Origin: Sphingomonadales bacterium
GTDB lineage: Bacteria > Pseudomonadota > Alphaproteobacteria > Sphingomonadales > Sphingomonadaceae
Reading direction: 5' to 3'
DNA length: 23,527 bases
Assembly (NCBI GenBank): GCA_020200935.1
Contig: JAIVHR010000222.1
Coordinates: 1-23,527 of the forward strand
The notes under the pieces were generated by a model. That model had not been told where the DNA came from. It did not search any database and worked only from the letters and a program-made list of their open reading frames with translations. The first letter of the stretch is position 1, and each line of letters starts with the position of its first letter. This document shows, piece after piece, positions 7,529-15,890 of this stretch. The translations under genes and the position numbers were made by a program.

Positions 7529-7738
7529 TCAATCGTGGATGTGGAATCCGATTTTCACCGTCACCTGGAAATGGACGACCTTGCCGTCGGCGACGTGGCC
7601 GCGGGTATCGATCACCTCGAACCAGCCGATATCGCGCACCGTCTGCGCGGTACGCTCGACGGCGCCGCGGATCGCGTCTTCGATGCTGGTTTCCGATGTG
7701 CCGACGACCTCGGTGATCTTGTAGACATTGTCGCTCAT
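7529..7738 (-). CDS. Dodecin family flavin-binding protein
   Basis: This encodes 69 residues, the normal dodecin length. Dodecins form hollow 12-mers that bind FMN, riboflavin or CoA and buffer free flavins. The family pattern is clear: VYKITEVVGTSETSIEDAI, then AQTVRDIGWFEVIDTRGHV with the conserved Trp that stacks on flavin, then a final strand HFQVTVKIGF. GGGAGG-type sequence (plus-strand cctccc at 7744-7749) sits just upstream of the ATG. It ends 32 bases before the ATP-grasp start on the same strand, so it may be the first gene of that transcript. Divergent from the DUF885 gene, with 133 bases between starts. Confidence 0.94.
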   Translation of the reverse strand: MSDNVYKITEVVGTSETSIEDAIRGAVERTAQTVRDIGWFEVIDTRGHVADGKVVHFQVTVKIGFHIHD

Positions 7739-7871
7739 ATGGGGCCTCCCTTGACGAATCTTCCGCTAAACAACCGTCTTCTTCGGCCAACGAGCCGCAG
7801 GCGTTTTTGCTCCGTCTTGCGATTTGCGCCGGGACCGCGATAACGGCGGCGAACCATTTCGGAGACTGACG

Positions 7872-9543
7872 ATGCGCCTTGCCCTTGCCGCCCTTGCCCT
7901 TTCGCTCGCCAGCCCGGCGCTGGCGACGCCGGACGAAGACCTCGCCCAACTCGAGCAGGATTATTGGCAATGGGTGCTGCGGGAGAGCCCCATCCTCGCC
8001 ACTACCGTCGGCGTTCGCGACTATGATGACCGGGTCGGCGATATCAGCCTCGCCGCGGAGGATCGCCGGGCGGGCGAAGCGCAGGTGTTTCTCGACCGGC
8101 TTCGCGCGATTCCCGAAGGCGGGCTCTCGCCAGTCAGCCTGGTCAATCGCGGCATTCTCGAACGCCAGCTCGCCGAGAGCATCGAGGCCAACAGCTTTCC
8201 GCAGCGGGTGATGCTGTTCACGACCCTATCTGGCCCGGCTGCGGCTCTATCCCGAGGTCAATGACGAGGCGATCGCGATCAGCACTCAGGCGATCGAACA
8301 GGGCTATACGCTGCCCTGCGCGGTGCTCGACGGCTATGAGACGTCGATCTCGGGCGTGATCGGCGAGGATGTGACCCAATCGCGCTTCTACGAGCCGTTT
8401 ACGCGGCCGCGGCCGAGCGGGCTCACCGAGGTGCAGTTCGAGCGCTATGCCACCGAAGCGCGCGAGATCATCGAAACCGTGCTGCGGCCCGAATTCGAGC
8501 AGCATCTCGCCTGGTACCGGACGCAATATCTGCCGGCCTGCCGCGAGCAAGTCGGCATCTCCGCGCAGGAGGGCGGCGCCGAATATTACGCCTTTCGCGT
8601 CCGCCAGATGACGACAACCGAGCTAACGCCCGAGGAGATCCACCAGATCGGCCTCGCCGAAGCGACGCGCATCCGCGGCGAGATGGTCGAAGTCGCCGCC
8701 GAAGCCGGCTTCGACAGCCGCGAGGCTTTCATCGAGCATCTGCGCACCGACCCGCAATATTACGCCGAGACGCCCGAGGAACTGATGCAATATGTCGCTC
8801 GCGAGCTGAAGCGTCTCGACGGGCTGATGCCGACGATGTTCGAAACCCTGCCGAGGCTGCCCTACGGCATCCGCGAGATCCCGGCCGAGATCGCCGAGGG
8901 GACGACCACCGCCTATTATGGCAGCGGATCGCCCGAGAGCGGCATTTCGGGCACCTATTACGTCAACACCTCGCTGCTCGACCAGCGGCCCCTATGGGAG
9001 GTGCCGGCGCTCAGCGCGCATGAAGCGGTGCCCGGCCATCATCACCAGATCGCCCTCCAGCAGGAGCTCGATCTTCCCGAATGGCGGCGGCACATTGCCT
9101 TCTTCACCGCCTTTACCGAGGGCTGGGGGCTCTATGCCGAGCGGATCGGTCTCGATATGGGGCTTTACGACACGCCGGCCGAGAATATGGGGCGGCTGAG
9201 CTACGAGATGTGGCGCGCGGCGCGGCTCGTCGTCGATACCGGAATGCACGCGATGGGATGGCCCAAGGAACGGGCGATCGCCTTCATGCGCGAGAATACC
9301 GCGCTGACCGACGCCAATATCGAGGCCGAGGTCAATCGCTATATCTCATGGCCGGGTCAGGCGCTCGCCTACAAGCTCGGCGAGCTCAAGATCCGCGAAT
9401 TGCGCGCACGGGCCGAGACGGCGCTCGGCGAGGATTTCGACCTCCGCCGCTTCAACGATGCGGTGCTCGCCCAGGGTGCCGTGCCGCTCGACGTGCTCGA
9501 AGCGCAGATCGACCGCTGGATCGCCGAACAGCAGGGGAGCTAG
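7872..9543 (+). pseudogene. Secreted DUF885 metal-dependent hydrolase, broken by internal loss and frameshift
   Basis: The protein begins with a signal peptide, MRLALAALALSLASPALA, so it is exported. The first frame runs to QRVMLFTT and then reads 12 unrelated residues to a stop at 8264. The family sequence resumes in another frame at YLARLRLYPEVNDEAI (from 8227) and continues to the end at 9543. Relatives, as I recall them, have about 25-30 residues (a YSGWH..F-like block) between these parts, so bases are missing near 8223-8230. The remainder is well conserved: the HEAVPGHHHQ motif that resembles the zinc-binding HExxPGH motif of the family, and TEGWGLYAE. Family function is poorly known; a peptidase or related hydrolase role is suspected. 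As it stands only a 130-residue fragment would be made. Confidence 0.87.
8223..8230. other. Deletion junction in the DUF885 gene (junction 2)
   Basis: The reading frame changes between FTT and YLARL, with a stretch of about 25-30 residues absent relative to recalled relatives. The total span of 1672 bases is not divisible by three. Confidence 0.72.
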
Positions 9544-9558
9544 ATTCGCTGCGACTCG

Positions 9559-9942
9559 TCAGAAGCGCAGCAGCGAACTCCCGCTGTCTTCGCGCGCTTG
9601 GCGCAGCAATTCCTGGGTGCAGCCGGTAAAGCCTCCGGGGCCGACCGGCGAGCAGCTCATCGTTCCCGACTGGCCGACATATTCGACCGCCTGCGCGCGG
9701 GCGAGCCAGCTCTGATTGGCCGACAGATCGCGCATTTCGCGCAATTCGGGCGGGATTCGGTAACGCTCATTTTCGTCGCGGCGCACGCAGACGACGATCT
9801 CCTCGCCATTGCTCGACGGGCAGGCATCGTTGCCATAAATGACCAACACGCGTTCGCTGACCTGGGCGGCGACCGGGGTCGCCGGCAGCGCGGCGAGGCC
9901 GACCATGAGGGTGCCGACAGCAATTCCGACCCTACGCATCAT
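9559..9942 (-). CDS. Small secreted protein with four cysteines, function unknown
   Basis: This encodes 127 residues. The N-terminus MMRRVGIAVGTLMVGLAALP ending PVAAQ is a signal peptide, so the mature protein is likely periplasmic. It contains NDACPSSNGEEIVVCVRR and, later, MSCSPVGPGGFTGC, giving four cysteines that could form two disulfides. I have a recollection of similar short proteins in sphingomonads, but no named function. The start was set by GGAG about 8 bases before the first of two adjacent ATG codons. It converges on the DUF885 gene, with only 15 bases between stops and no visible terminator. Confidence 0.82.
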   Translation of the reverse strand: MMRRVGIAVGTLMVGLAALPATPVAAQVSERVLVIYGNDACPSSNGEEIVVCVRRDENERYRIPPELREMRDLSANQSWLARAQAVEYVGQSGTMSCSPVGPGGFTGCTQELLRQAREDSGSSLLRF

Positions 9943-10051
9943 CACACTTTCTCCAACTGTTCGAAGACCCAACGTATGGGCTCCCGTCAAATTTCCGCGC
10001 CAGCATGAGTGTCCCCGGCTGTCGGCAAGCTGAACCTTCGCCGCCCCTCGG

Positions 10052-10606
10052 TCAAATCCGCTTGGATGCGGCGATGGCGAACTTGCAGCCGAGCCGGATC
10101 AACCCGCTCATCAGCGGATAGGCCGGCGCCTGCTCGGCCCCTTCGGCGATCGCCGTGTCGTGATGTTCGCGCTCATCCTCGCGAAATCGCTCGATCGTTT
10201 TGGCGAGCTCGGGGTCTTCGTCGCCGAGCGCTTCGAGCTGATCGGAATAATGCTTGTCGATCTCGGTTTCGACGGCGGCCGTGCAGGCCATCGCCGCCTC
10301 GGGCCCGATCAGCGCGGTCACCGCGCCGAGCGCGAAGCCGGCGCGGTCCCAGAGCGGCTGCAGAACCGTCGGCCGCACGCCCCGCTCGGCGATGATCTCG
10401 TCGAAGCGCGCCAGATGCTCGTCTTCCTGCCGTGCCATTCGAGTGATCGAGCGCGCCGCCGGGCTGCGGTCGCCGAGCACGGCGAGCTGGCCGGCATAGA
10501 TGCGCGTCGCGCCATATTCGCCGGCCTGGTCGACCCGGATCATCGAATGGATGTCGGGCCGCGGGTCTCCGGGCCGTCTCAGCGGGGCTTGCGAATCGTC
10601 AGCCAT
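10052..10606 (-). CDS. coq7: 5-demethoxyubiquinol hydroxylase Coq7
   Basis: This encodes 184 residues. Coq7 is a di-iron hydroxylase that adds a ring hydroxyl late in ubiquinone synthesis at the inner membrane. The ligands sit in repeated helix motifs: Glu in RVDQAGEYGA, Glu and His in QEDEHLARF, Glu in AAVETEIDKHY, and Glu and His in REDEREHHDTA. The start MADDSQAPLRRPG was preferred because the longer frame upstream overlaps dsbB completely; even so, the first 28 bases overlap the 3' end of dsbB. This overlap suggests the two are co-transcribed. It ends FAIAASKRI, as the family does. It looks intact. Confidence 0.95.
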   Translation of the reverse strand: MADDSQAPLRRPGDPRPDIHSMIRVDQAGEYGATRIYAGQLAVLGDRSPAARSITRMARQEDEHLARFDEIIAERGVRPTVLQPLWDRAGFALGAVTALIGPEAAMACTAAVETEIDKHYSDQLEALGDEDPELAKTIERFREDEREHHDTAIAEGAEQAPAYPLMSGLIRLGCKFAIAASKRI

Positions 10607-11046
10607 AGGATGGTGATAGCAGCCAGAAACGAGAAAATCGCGTTGAAGCCGGCGAGCGAGATTCCGGCCAGCGTCCATTGCGGCCGATCGCAGGCGATCA
10701 CCGGGGTCGCCATGATATCCTGGAAGAAATCCCCGCTATTGGCCGTCATCGCGCAGCCGGTGATGCCTTCCCACCAGCCATATTCGACGCCGGCATGGAA
10801 GACCCCGATCGCCCCGCTGGCCATGATCAGCAACCCGGCCAGCAGCAACAGCCCCCGGCCAATTGCGCCATCGCGGATCAGGATCGCAAGCAAGGCGACC
10901 GGCACCGCCGCATAATGTGGCCAGCGCTGCCAATGGCACATTTCGCACGGGTAGAGCCCGCCCAGATATTGCGAGACCAGCGCGCCGGCCAACATAACGA
11001 TCGGCGTCGCCTGAGCGATCAGCCGCGCAAGCCCGAGGTTGGTCAA
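10579..11046 (-). CDS. dsbB: Disulfide bond formation protein B (DsbB)
   Basis: This encodes 155 residues with a TTG start. DsbB is an inner-membrane protein that reoxidises DsbA and passes electrons to quinone. The first Cys pair is in LYPCEMCHWQRWPHY (Cys34 and Cys37), and the second is in GCAMTANSGDFFQDIMATPV followed by IACD. Four hydrophobic segments are visible. No ATG or GTG lies where the family begins (first helix GLARLIAQATPIVMLAGALV); TTG followed by ACCAACCTC fits, with GGGGGAC several bases upstream. An internal ATG at residue 18 would cut into the first helix. The stop overlaps the coq7 start by 28 bases, and quinone use links the two genes in a loose way. Confidence 0.9.
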   Translation of the reverse strand: MTNLGLARLIAQATPIVMLAGALVSQYLGGLYPCEMCHWQRWPHYAAVPVALLAILIRDGAIGRGLLLLAGLLIMASGAIGVFHAGVEYGWWEGITGCAMTANSGDFFQDIMATPVIACDRPQWTLAGISLAGFNAIFSFLAAITILWLTIRKPR

Positions 11047-11086
11047 TGCTCGGTCCCCCGAATGGCGCTTCGTGGCGGTGCGCAAT

Positions 11087-13516
11087 CTAGTCGTTCGACG
11101 AAGCGACCCGTTCGCCGCGCGCCAGCCGGGCGATCGTTTCGATCGCATAATGCATCTGGAAATCCTCGATGCCCAGTTCGGCCAGCTCTTCGGCGCTCTG
11201 CGAGAAGCGCGGATCGTCCTCGATATCGTCTTCGAGCACGTCATCCTGGACCGCCGCCTCGTTGATCAGGTGGCGTCTCAGATCCGCCTCGCGGAAACGC
11301 GGTGCGTCGCGCCAGTCGGGATTCGAAAGCTGCGGCACGTCGATATCGGGCTCGATGCCGCCCTCCTGCACCGAATGGCCGGCGGGCGTGAAATAGCGCG
11401 CCGTGGTGAGCCTGAGCGCGGTCGTTTCGGTCAGCGGCAGCAAGGTCTGCACCGAACCCTTGCCGAAGCTCTGTTCGCCCATGATCAGCGCCCGCCGGTG
11501 ATCCTGCAGCGCACCGGCGACGATCTCGGAGGCCGAGGCCGACCCGGCATCGACCAGCACAACCACCGGCAGACCATGGGCATAATCGCCGGGCCGCGCA
11601 TAATAGCGCTCGATATCGCCGCTCCGGCGCCCACGCTGCGAAACGACTTCGCCGCGTTCGAGGAACACGTCCGAAACGGCGATCGCCTGGTCGAGCAGCC
11701 CGCCAGGGTTCGAGCGCAGATCGATGACATAGCCGGTCGGCCGCCCGCCCGCCGCGCGGTCGATCGCGGCGATCGCGGCGCGGACTTCCTCGCCGGTATT
11801 GCGGTTGAAGGTGTTGACGTCGATGATGCCGACGCCGTTCTCGATTTCCCATTCGACGGCGCGAAGCTCGATGATCTCGCGGGTCAGCGTGACGTCGAAA
11901 GGCTCGTCGCGGCCGGGACGGACAATGCGCAGTTCGATCGAGCTGCCCGGTTCGCCGCGCATCTGCTCGACCGCCTCGTCGAGCGTGCCGCCGAAGATCA
12001 GCACATCGTCGAGATGGGTGATATAGTCGCCGGCCTGGATGCCGGCGCGATCGGCCGGCGTATCCTCGAAGGGCGCGATGACCTTCACCGCGCCGTCCTC
12101 CATCGCGACGGTCAGGCCGAGCCCGCCATATTCGCCCTCGGTCTGCGTCCGCAGCCGGTCGAAATCGCTGACATCGAGGAAGGAGCTGTGGGGATCGAGG
12201 CTCGAAAGCATGCCGTCGATCGCGCCGCGCATCAGATCTTCGTCGCTGATTTCATCGACATATTCGGCGCGCACGCGCTCGAATACGTCCATGAACTGAT
12301 CGAGCTCGCGATAGGTATCGACGTCGACGGCGGCGATGCCGGCGGTAAAGGTCGGCTCTCCGCGGCGGCGCAATTCTATCGTCACCGTCGGCCGTTCGTC
12401 GCCGGCGCGGCCGATCGGCGCGCCCTGGCGCACCTGCTGGCCGAGCGACACATCGAGCGCGGCGAGATCGGTGATCAAAGTCGTCCAGCCGCCGCCGTGA
12501 TCGATGATGACGATCAGGCCGTAATCGCGAAAATCGCCGGCATAGCTAATGCGGCCCGATGTCGGCGCGATCACCTGCGCGCCGGGTCGGGTGGCGATGG
12601 TCAGCCCGCGCGAGCGTATGCCGGCCTCCGACACTTCGCCGAGCCCGGCGACGACCTCGCCCATCACCGGCAGGCGATAGGGTGGCCGGTCCGATTCGCC
12701 GCGGCTGGCTGCGCGGCGCGGCGGGCGGGCTTCGCCAGGGCGGGTGGGCCGGATGCGGGGGCCCGGCAGTTCGATCAGCTCGGCGCGGATCGCGGCCTGC
12801 CGGTCGAGCTCGAGCATGAGTTCGCGGATATCGGCGGCATCCTCGCCGAGCGCCATCACCCGGTCGATCTCTATCATCGCTGATCGTTCGAGCCGACGCG
12901 CGCGCAGTCGGGAGGCGGCTTCGATCGCGGCGAGCTGTTCGCGCCGGGTTTCGAGCCCTTCCCGGCGGTTGTCGAGCACCGCGATCGCGCGGTCCGCCTG
13001 CAGCCGGAGATTGGCGCCGCGCGCGACCTCGGCGCGCAGATCGGCCGTGCGTTCGCGAACGATCGGCAGCGTCGTCGAAAACAGCGCCCGGACATGGACG
13101 AGATCGCGAATACTCCCCGGCTGAACGAGGGCGAGCACGGGCGGGCGGCGGGCCATCGTCTGCAAGGCGGCGGTCAGCTGGATGATCGAGCCCTGTCGAT
13201 CGGCGAGGTTCGCGCGTTGCGCGGCCCGCAATTGCTCGATCAGCGCGACCCGGCTCTCGGCGGCGGCGAGATCGGCCTCGGCCGCCTGCACCTCGGCCGC
13301 GGCCGCGGCCTCGGCCGCCGCCGCCCGTTCGGCCTCGGTTTCGGCGGCTGCCGCCTGCTGCTCGAATTGCGCAGCGCGCTGGCGGGCGATGTCGCGCTGG
13401 CGATTGGCTTCCTGCAGCGCCTGCGCTTCCTCGGCTTGCGTCCGCGGCTGAGCCAACGCGAGCGGGGCGATCACCGCTGAAAAAAGCAGGATCATGGCGA
13501 GGAGCCGCAGGATCAT
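11087..13516 (-). CDS. EnvC-like LytM protein joined in frame to S41 carboxy-terminal protease
   Basis: One open frame of 809 residues holds what are normally two neighbouring genes. Residues 1-22 are a signal peptide; about 25-240 is a long Ala/Glu-rich coiled coil; about 290-388 is a LytM domain without the usual metal-binding His residues, as in EnvC activators of amidases. Near residue 388 ELRRRGEP runs straight into FTAGIAAVDVDTYRELDQF, the start of a CtpA-type protease. The rest has a PDZ domain (about 455-540) and the S41 catalytic motifs GSASASEIV (658-665) and SFGKGSVQT. The EnvC C-terminus and the protease start codon and most of its signal peptide are absent. Both are envelope proteins of peptidoglycan handling and protein processing. 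The fusion may be an artefact of missing sequence. Confidence 0.85.
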   Translation of the reverse strand: MILRLLAMILLFSAVIAPLALAQPRTQAEEAQALQEANRQRDIARQRAAQFEQQAAAAETEAERAAAAEAAAAAEVQAAEADLAAAESRVALIEQLRAAQRANLADRQGSIIQLTAALQTMARRPPVLALVQPGSIRDLVHVRALFSTTLPIVRERTADLRAEVARGANLRLQADRAIAVLDNRREGLETRREQLAAIEAASRLRARRLERSAMIEIDRVMALGEDAADIRELMLELDRQAAIRAELIELPGPRIRPTRPGEARPPRRAASRGESDRPPYRLPVMGEVVAGLGEVSEAGIRSRGLTIATRPGAQVIAPTSGRISYAGDFRDYGLIVIIDHGGGWTTLITDLAALDVSLGQQVRQGAPIGRAGDERPTVTIELRRRGEPTFTAGIAAVDVDTYRELDQFMDVFERVRAEYVDEISDEDLMRGAIDGMLSSLDPHSSFLDVSDFDRLRTQTEGEYGGLGLTVAMEDGAVKVIAPFEDTPADRAGIQAGDYITHLDDVLIFGGTLDEAVEQMRGEPGSSIELRIVRPGRDEPFDVTLTREIIELRAVEWEIENGVGIIDVNTFNRNTGEEVRAAIAAIDRAAGGRPTGYVIDLRSNPGGLLDQAIAVSDVFLERGEVVSQRGRRSGDIERYYARPGDYAHGLPVVVLVDAGSASASEIVAGALQDHRRALIMGEQSFGKGSVQTLLPLTETTALRLTTARYFTPAGHSVQEGGIEPDIDVPQLSNPDWRDAPRFREADLRRHLINEAAVQDDVLEDDIEDDPRFSQSAEELAELGIEDFQMHYAIETIARLARGERVASSND
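12345..12357. other. Join point of EnvC and S41 protease (junction 3)
   Basis: The LytM domain ends at RRRGEP and the next residues are the tail of a secretion signal, FTAGIAAV, followed by the mature S41 N-terminus. An internal, normally N-terminal, signal sequence remnant marks the join. In this case the frame stays open. Confidence 0.7.
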
Positions 13517-13523
13517 GCACCGC

Positions 13524-13985
13524 TCATTCCCGATGATAGGGGTGGTTGGCAAGGATCGAGGTTGCCCGCCAGAGCTGCTCGGCAAGCATCGCACGCGCCA
13601 TCAGATGCGGCCAGGTCGCCTTGCCGAAGGCGATTGTCAGATCGGCGCTCCCCCGTTCCTCGTCGTTCAGCCCGTCGGCGGCGCCGATCAGGAAACGCAC
13701 TTCGCGGATGCCCTGGTCGCGCCAGTCTTCGAGCTTCCGCGCCAGCGCGACCGATCCCAGCTGCGTTCCGCCCTCGTCGAGCGCGATCGTTCGCGCGGGT
13801 TCCTGCGGCGGCGGCGGATTGCCGCCCGTCTCGGGGAGCTCCGTCTGCTTGAACGGCCAAGTCAACCGCTTGGCGTAGCGGTCGACCAGCTCGGCTTCGG
13901 GCCCGCGACCGATCTTGCCGCGAGCGATGATATGGAGCGTCAGGCTCAGCCGCGCACCGCTTCGGCCGGCTCGCCAAAGCCCCAC
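13524..13985 (-). CDS. rlmH: 23S rRNA pseudouridine1915 N3-methyltransferase RlmH
   Basis: This encodes 153 residues from the ATG used here. RlmH is a SPOUT methyltransferase acting on 23S rRNA in the assembled ribosome. LTLHIIARGKIGRGPEAELV, RFLIGAADGLNDEE (family usually GGADG) and the C-terminal MLAEQLWRATSIL followed by NHPYHRE identify it. The start is uncertain. The family normally begins close to LTLHIIARG, but no ATG, GTG or TTG lies there in frame; the ATG at 13985 adds about 12 residues and overlaps the upstream gene by 40 bases. A CTG at 13949, overlapping the upstream stop as CTGA, would give the usual length. It ends 7 bases before the envC start, which supports one transcript. 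Confidence 0.9.
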   Translation of the reverse strand: MGLWRAGRSGARLSLTLHIIARGKIGRGPEAELVDRYAKRLTWPFKQTELPETGGNPPPPQEPARTIALDEGGTQLGSVALARKLEDWRDQGIREVRFLIGAADGLNDEERGSADLTIAFGKATWPHLMARAMLAEQLWRATSILANHPYHRE

Positions 13986-14596
13986 ATTCGCTCAAGATTG
14001 TAGAAGCTGCGCACTTCGGGGCGGAACAGATGGACGATCACGTCGCCGGCATCGAGCAGCATCCAGTCGGCGACCGGGAGCCCCTCGATCTTCACCGGAC
14101 GCGGTCTCCATTCCGTCCAGTTACGCGACTGGCTTGCGGGCCGGACGTAGCGCCGCAGCCAAGCCATTGCCGGAGCGGTTCTGGCATCGTCATTATAGCC
14201 GGGCCGGGAAATGACGGCAATGGGCGTCTTGCGCGCTATTCCCCGCCAATCCTTCCAAAGGTGGAACTGGGCCAGATTGTCGGCGCCCATCAGCCAGATG
14301 AAGCGGCGCTTGGGATAGCGGCCGGCCAGCATGTCGAGCGTATCGACCGTGTATCGGGTGCCGAGCTCCTGTTCGATCGCGGTCGGGACGATCGGCACAC
14401 CGCGGGCCATTTCACGCGCTATGGCGAGCCGCGCGGCGAGCGGCGCCATGTCGTCCGGGTTTTTGAGCGGATTGCCCGGCGAGACCAGCCACCAGACCTC
14501 GTCGAGTCCCAGTAGGCGCAGCGCGAAGCGGCTGATCCCGCGATGGGCGGCATGCGCCGGATTGAAGGAACCGCCGAGCAGCCCGGTCCTGATCAT
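13946..14596 (-). CDS. NadD N-terminal part joined in frame to RsfS C-terminal part
   Basis: One open frame of 216 residues. The first 165 or so are nicotinate-nucleotide adenylyltransferase: GGSFNPAHAAHRG at residues 8-20 holds the nucleotide-binding HxxH, followed by EVWWLVSPGNPLK, TRYTVDTLDML, FIWLMGADNLAQFH and AVISRPGY, ending WTEWR. The following residues VKIEGLPVADWMLLDAGDV, then FRPEVRSFYNLERMW, are the C-terminal part of the ribosome silencing factor RsfS, normally the next gene. The NadD C-terminal part with its SSTxxR-type motif and roughly the first 70 residues of RsfS are missing. NadD is essential for NAD synthesis in most bacteria, so a real loss is unlikely unless another copy exists. 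The frame runs on into rlmH by overlap. Confidence 0.85.
   Translation of the reverse strand: MIRTGLLGGSFNPAHAAHRGISRFALRLLGLDEVWWLVSPGNPLKNPDDMAPLAARLAIAREMARGVPIVPTAIEQELGTRYTVDTLDMLAGRYPKRRFIWLMGADNLAQFHLWKDWRGIARKTPIAVISRPGYNDDARTAPAMAWLRRYVRPASQSRNWTEWRPRPVKIEGLPVADWMLLDAGDVIVHLFRPEVRSFYNLERMWGFGEPAEAVRG
14098..14112. other. Join point of NadD and RsfS (junction 4)
   Basis: The NadD sequence RNWTEWR passes into RPVKIEGLP of RsfS. Judging from recalled family lengths, roughly 350-400 bases are missing. The join keeps the frame open, which by itself hides the damage. Confidence 0.72.
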
Positions 14597-14716
14597 AGGG
14601 TGACCTGATCCATTGCTGCTCCGCAGGGTGGCGCACCCGCCCGCGCCGCGCAAGAGAAAGCGCCTATCGACGGCGGCAAAGGCATGCGGCTAAGAACAAA
14701 CGCCAGGGGAGGCGCA

Positions 14717-15817
14717 ATGGAAAGCGACATCGAAAGCATCGGCACGGCGATCACCGGCGGCCTGGCCGCCCGCGCCGTCGAGCCCGGTCATGGCGAAGTT
14801 GGGGGCGAGGGCGACGGCGAGGCACGCGTCTGCGCCAATTGCGCGACCGAACTCGTCGGCACCCATTGCCATTTCTGCGGCCAGAAGGCGCGCGTCCATC
14901 GCAGTCTGGCGGCGATCTTCCACGAGCTCATCCACGGCGTACTCCATCTCGACGGCAAATTCTGGCGCACATTGCCGCTGCTCTGCATCCGCCCCGGAGA
15001 GCTGACGCGGCGCTATGCCGAGGGCGAGCGCGCCAAATTCGTCTCGCCGCTCGGCATGTTCCTATTTTCGGTGTTCCTGATGTTCGCGATCCTGCAGGTT
15101 TCGGGAGCCTCGCTGAGCAATCTGGCGGGCGACACCGGCACCGTTTTCAATCCCGGTGCGGCGCAGGCGAATCTCGAGGAACGACTGACCCAAGCGCGCG
15201 CCGACCGGGCCGCGATCGATCGGCAAATCGCCGCCGCCGCCGATCCCGAACAACGAACAGAGCTCGAAGGCCGGGCAGCCGAACTCGACGAGGATATAGC
15301 CGGGCTCGAAGAAGGCGAAGAGGTGCTGGCCTCGATCGGCGGATCGGAGGATGGGGAGGGCAACAGCATCGGCTTCACCACGCGCTGGGATCGCCTCGAC
15401 CGGGGCATCGCCAAGATCAATGAAAATCCCGATCTGGCGCTCTACAAGCTCCAGGCCAACGGCTATAAATTCTCCTGGCTGCTGATCCCGATCTCGGTGC
15501 CGTTCGTGTGGGTTCTGTTCTTTTATACCCGGCGCTACCGGCTCTACGACCACACGGTCTTCGTAACCTATTCACTGGCTTTCATGTCGCTGCTGGCGAT
15601 CGCGCTGACGGCACTTGGATTTGCCGGTCTGGGGAGCACATGGATCGCGGCGGCGGCGCTAATTATCCCGCTCTTCCACATATATAAGCAGCTCAAATAT
15701 GGCTACCGGCTTGGGCGCGTCGGGGCGTTGATCCGCACCGCCCTGCTCGCCAATTTCTGCTTCATCACCGCGAGCTTCTATTTCGTGCTACTGCTCGGCA
15801 TAGGCGCGCTGGGATAG
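14717..15817 (+). CDS. DUF3667 family membrane protein
   Basis: This encodes 366 residues. Near the N-terminus CANCATELVGTHCHFCGQKA has two CxxC pairs spaced like a zinc ribbon, followed by helix HELIHGVLHLDGKFWRTL, the family signature. The first hydrophobic segment is SPLGMFLFSVFLMFAILQV. A charged, probably coiled-coil stretch (about residues 150-215, many Glu/Ala/Arg) separates it from later membrane segments near SWLLIPISVPFVWVLFF, TYSLAFMSLLAIALTALGF, WIAAAALIIPLFHIY and the C-terminal FITASFYFVLLLGIGALG. The function is unknown. The start was chosen because AGGGGAGG lies about 5 bases before this ATG; a longer start exists but has no such site. Confidence 0.85.
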   Translation: MESDIESIGTAITGGLAARAVEPGHGEVGGEGDGEARVCANCATELVGTHCHFCGQKARVHRSLAAIFHELIHGVLHLDGKFWRTLPLLCIRPGELTRRYAEGERAKFVSPLGMFLFSVFLMFAILQVSGASLSNLAGDTGTVFNPGAAQANLEERLTQARADRAAIDRQIAAAADPEQRTELEGRAAELDEDIAGLEEGEEVLASIGGSEDGEGNSIGFTTRWDRLDRGIAKINENPDLALYKLQANGYKFSWLLIPISVPFVWVLFFYTRRYRLYDHTVFVTYSLAFMSLLAIALTALGFAGLGSTWIAAAALIIPLFHIYKQLKYGYRLGRVGALIRTALLANFCFITASFYFVLLLGIGALG

Positions 15818-15874
15818 CGATCCCCTCCTTGAACCCGCGCGCCGGCTGCGCGATCATCGGTCGGAAACGAAACA

Positions 15875-15890
15875 CGGGAGCAATGCTGTG
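15875..15890 (+). promoter_or_regulatory. Ribosome binding site that decides a GTG start
   Basis: CGGGAG at 15875-15880 is followed after 7 bases by the GTG that opens the universal stress protein gene. An ATG at 15883 lies closer to the site but is in another frame and stops after six codons, so GTG is the start. Confidence 0.7.

Noticed and set aside
6756..7970. ATP-grasp frame extended upstream over dodecin to 7970
   Set aside because: The added N-terminal part lies over dodecin and a gene promoter region and has no similarity to the family; MAGQKFFDEIWG is the family start.
6772..8230. Programmed ribosomal frameshifting as a cause of the ATP-grasp and DUF885 breaks
   Set aside because: Residues are missing on both sides of each frame change, and no slippery run is visible. 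Frameshifting would change frame without losing a block.
11039..12883. Plus-strand open frame of 614 codons opposite the S41 and LytM domains
   Set aside because: The minus strand carries PDZ and S41 motifs; the plus-strand product looks like a GC-rich shadow.
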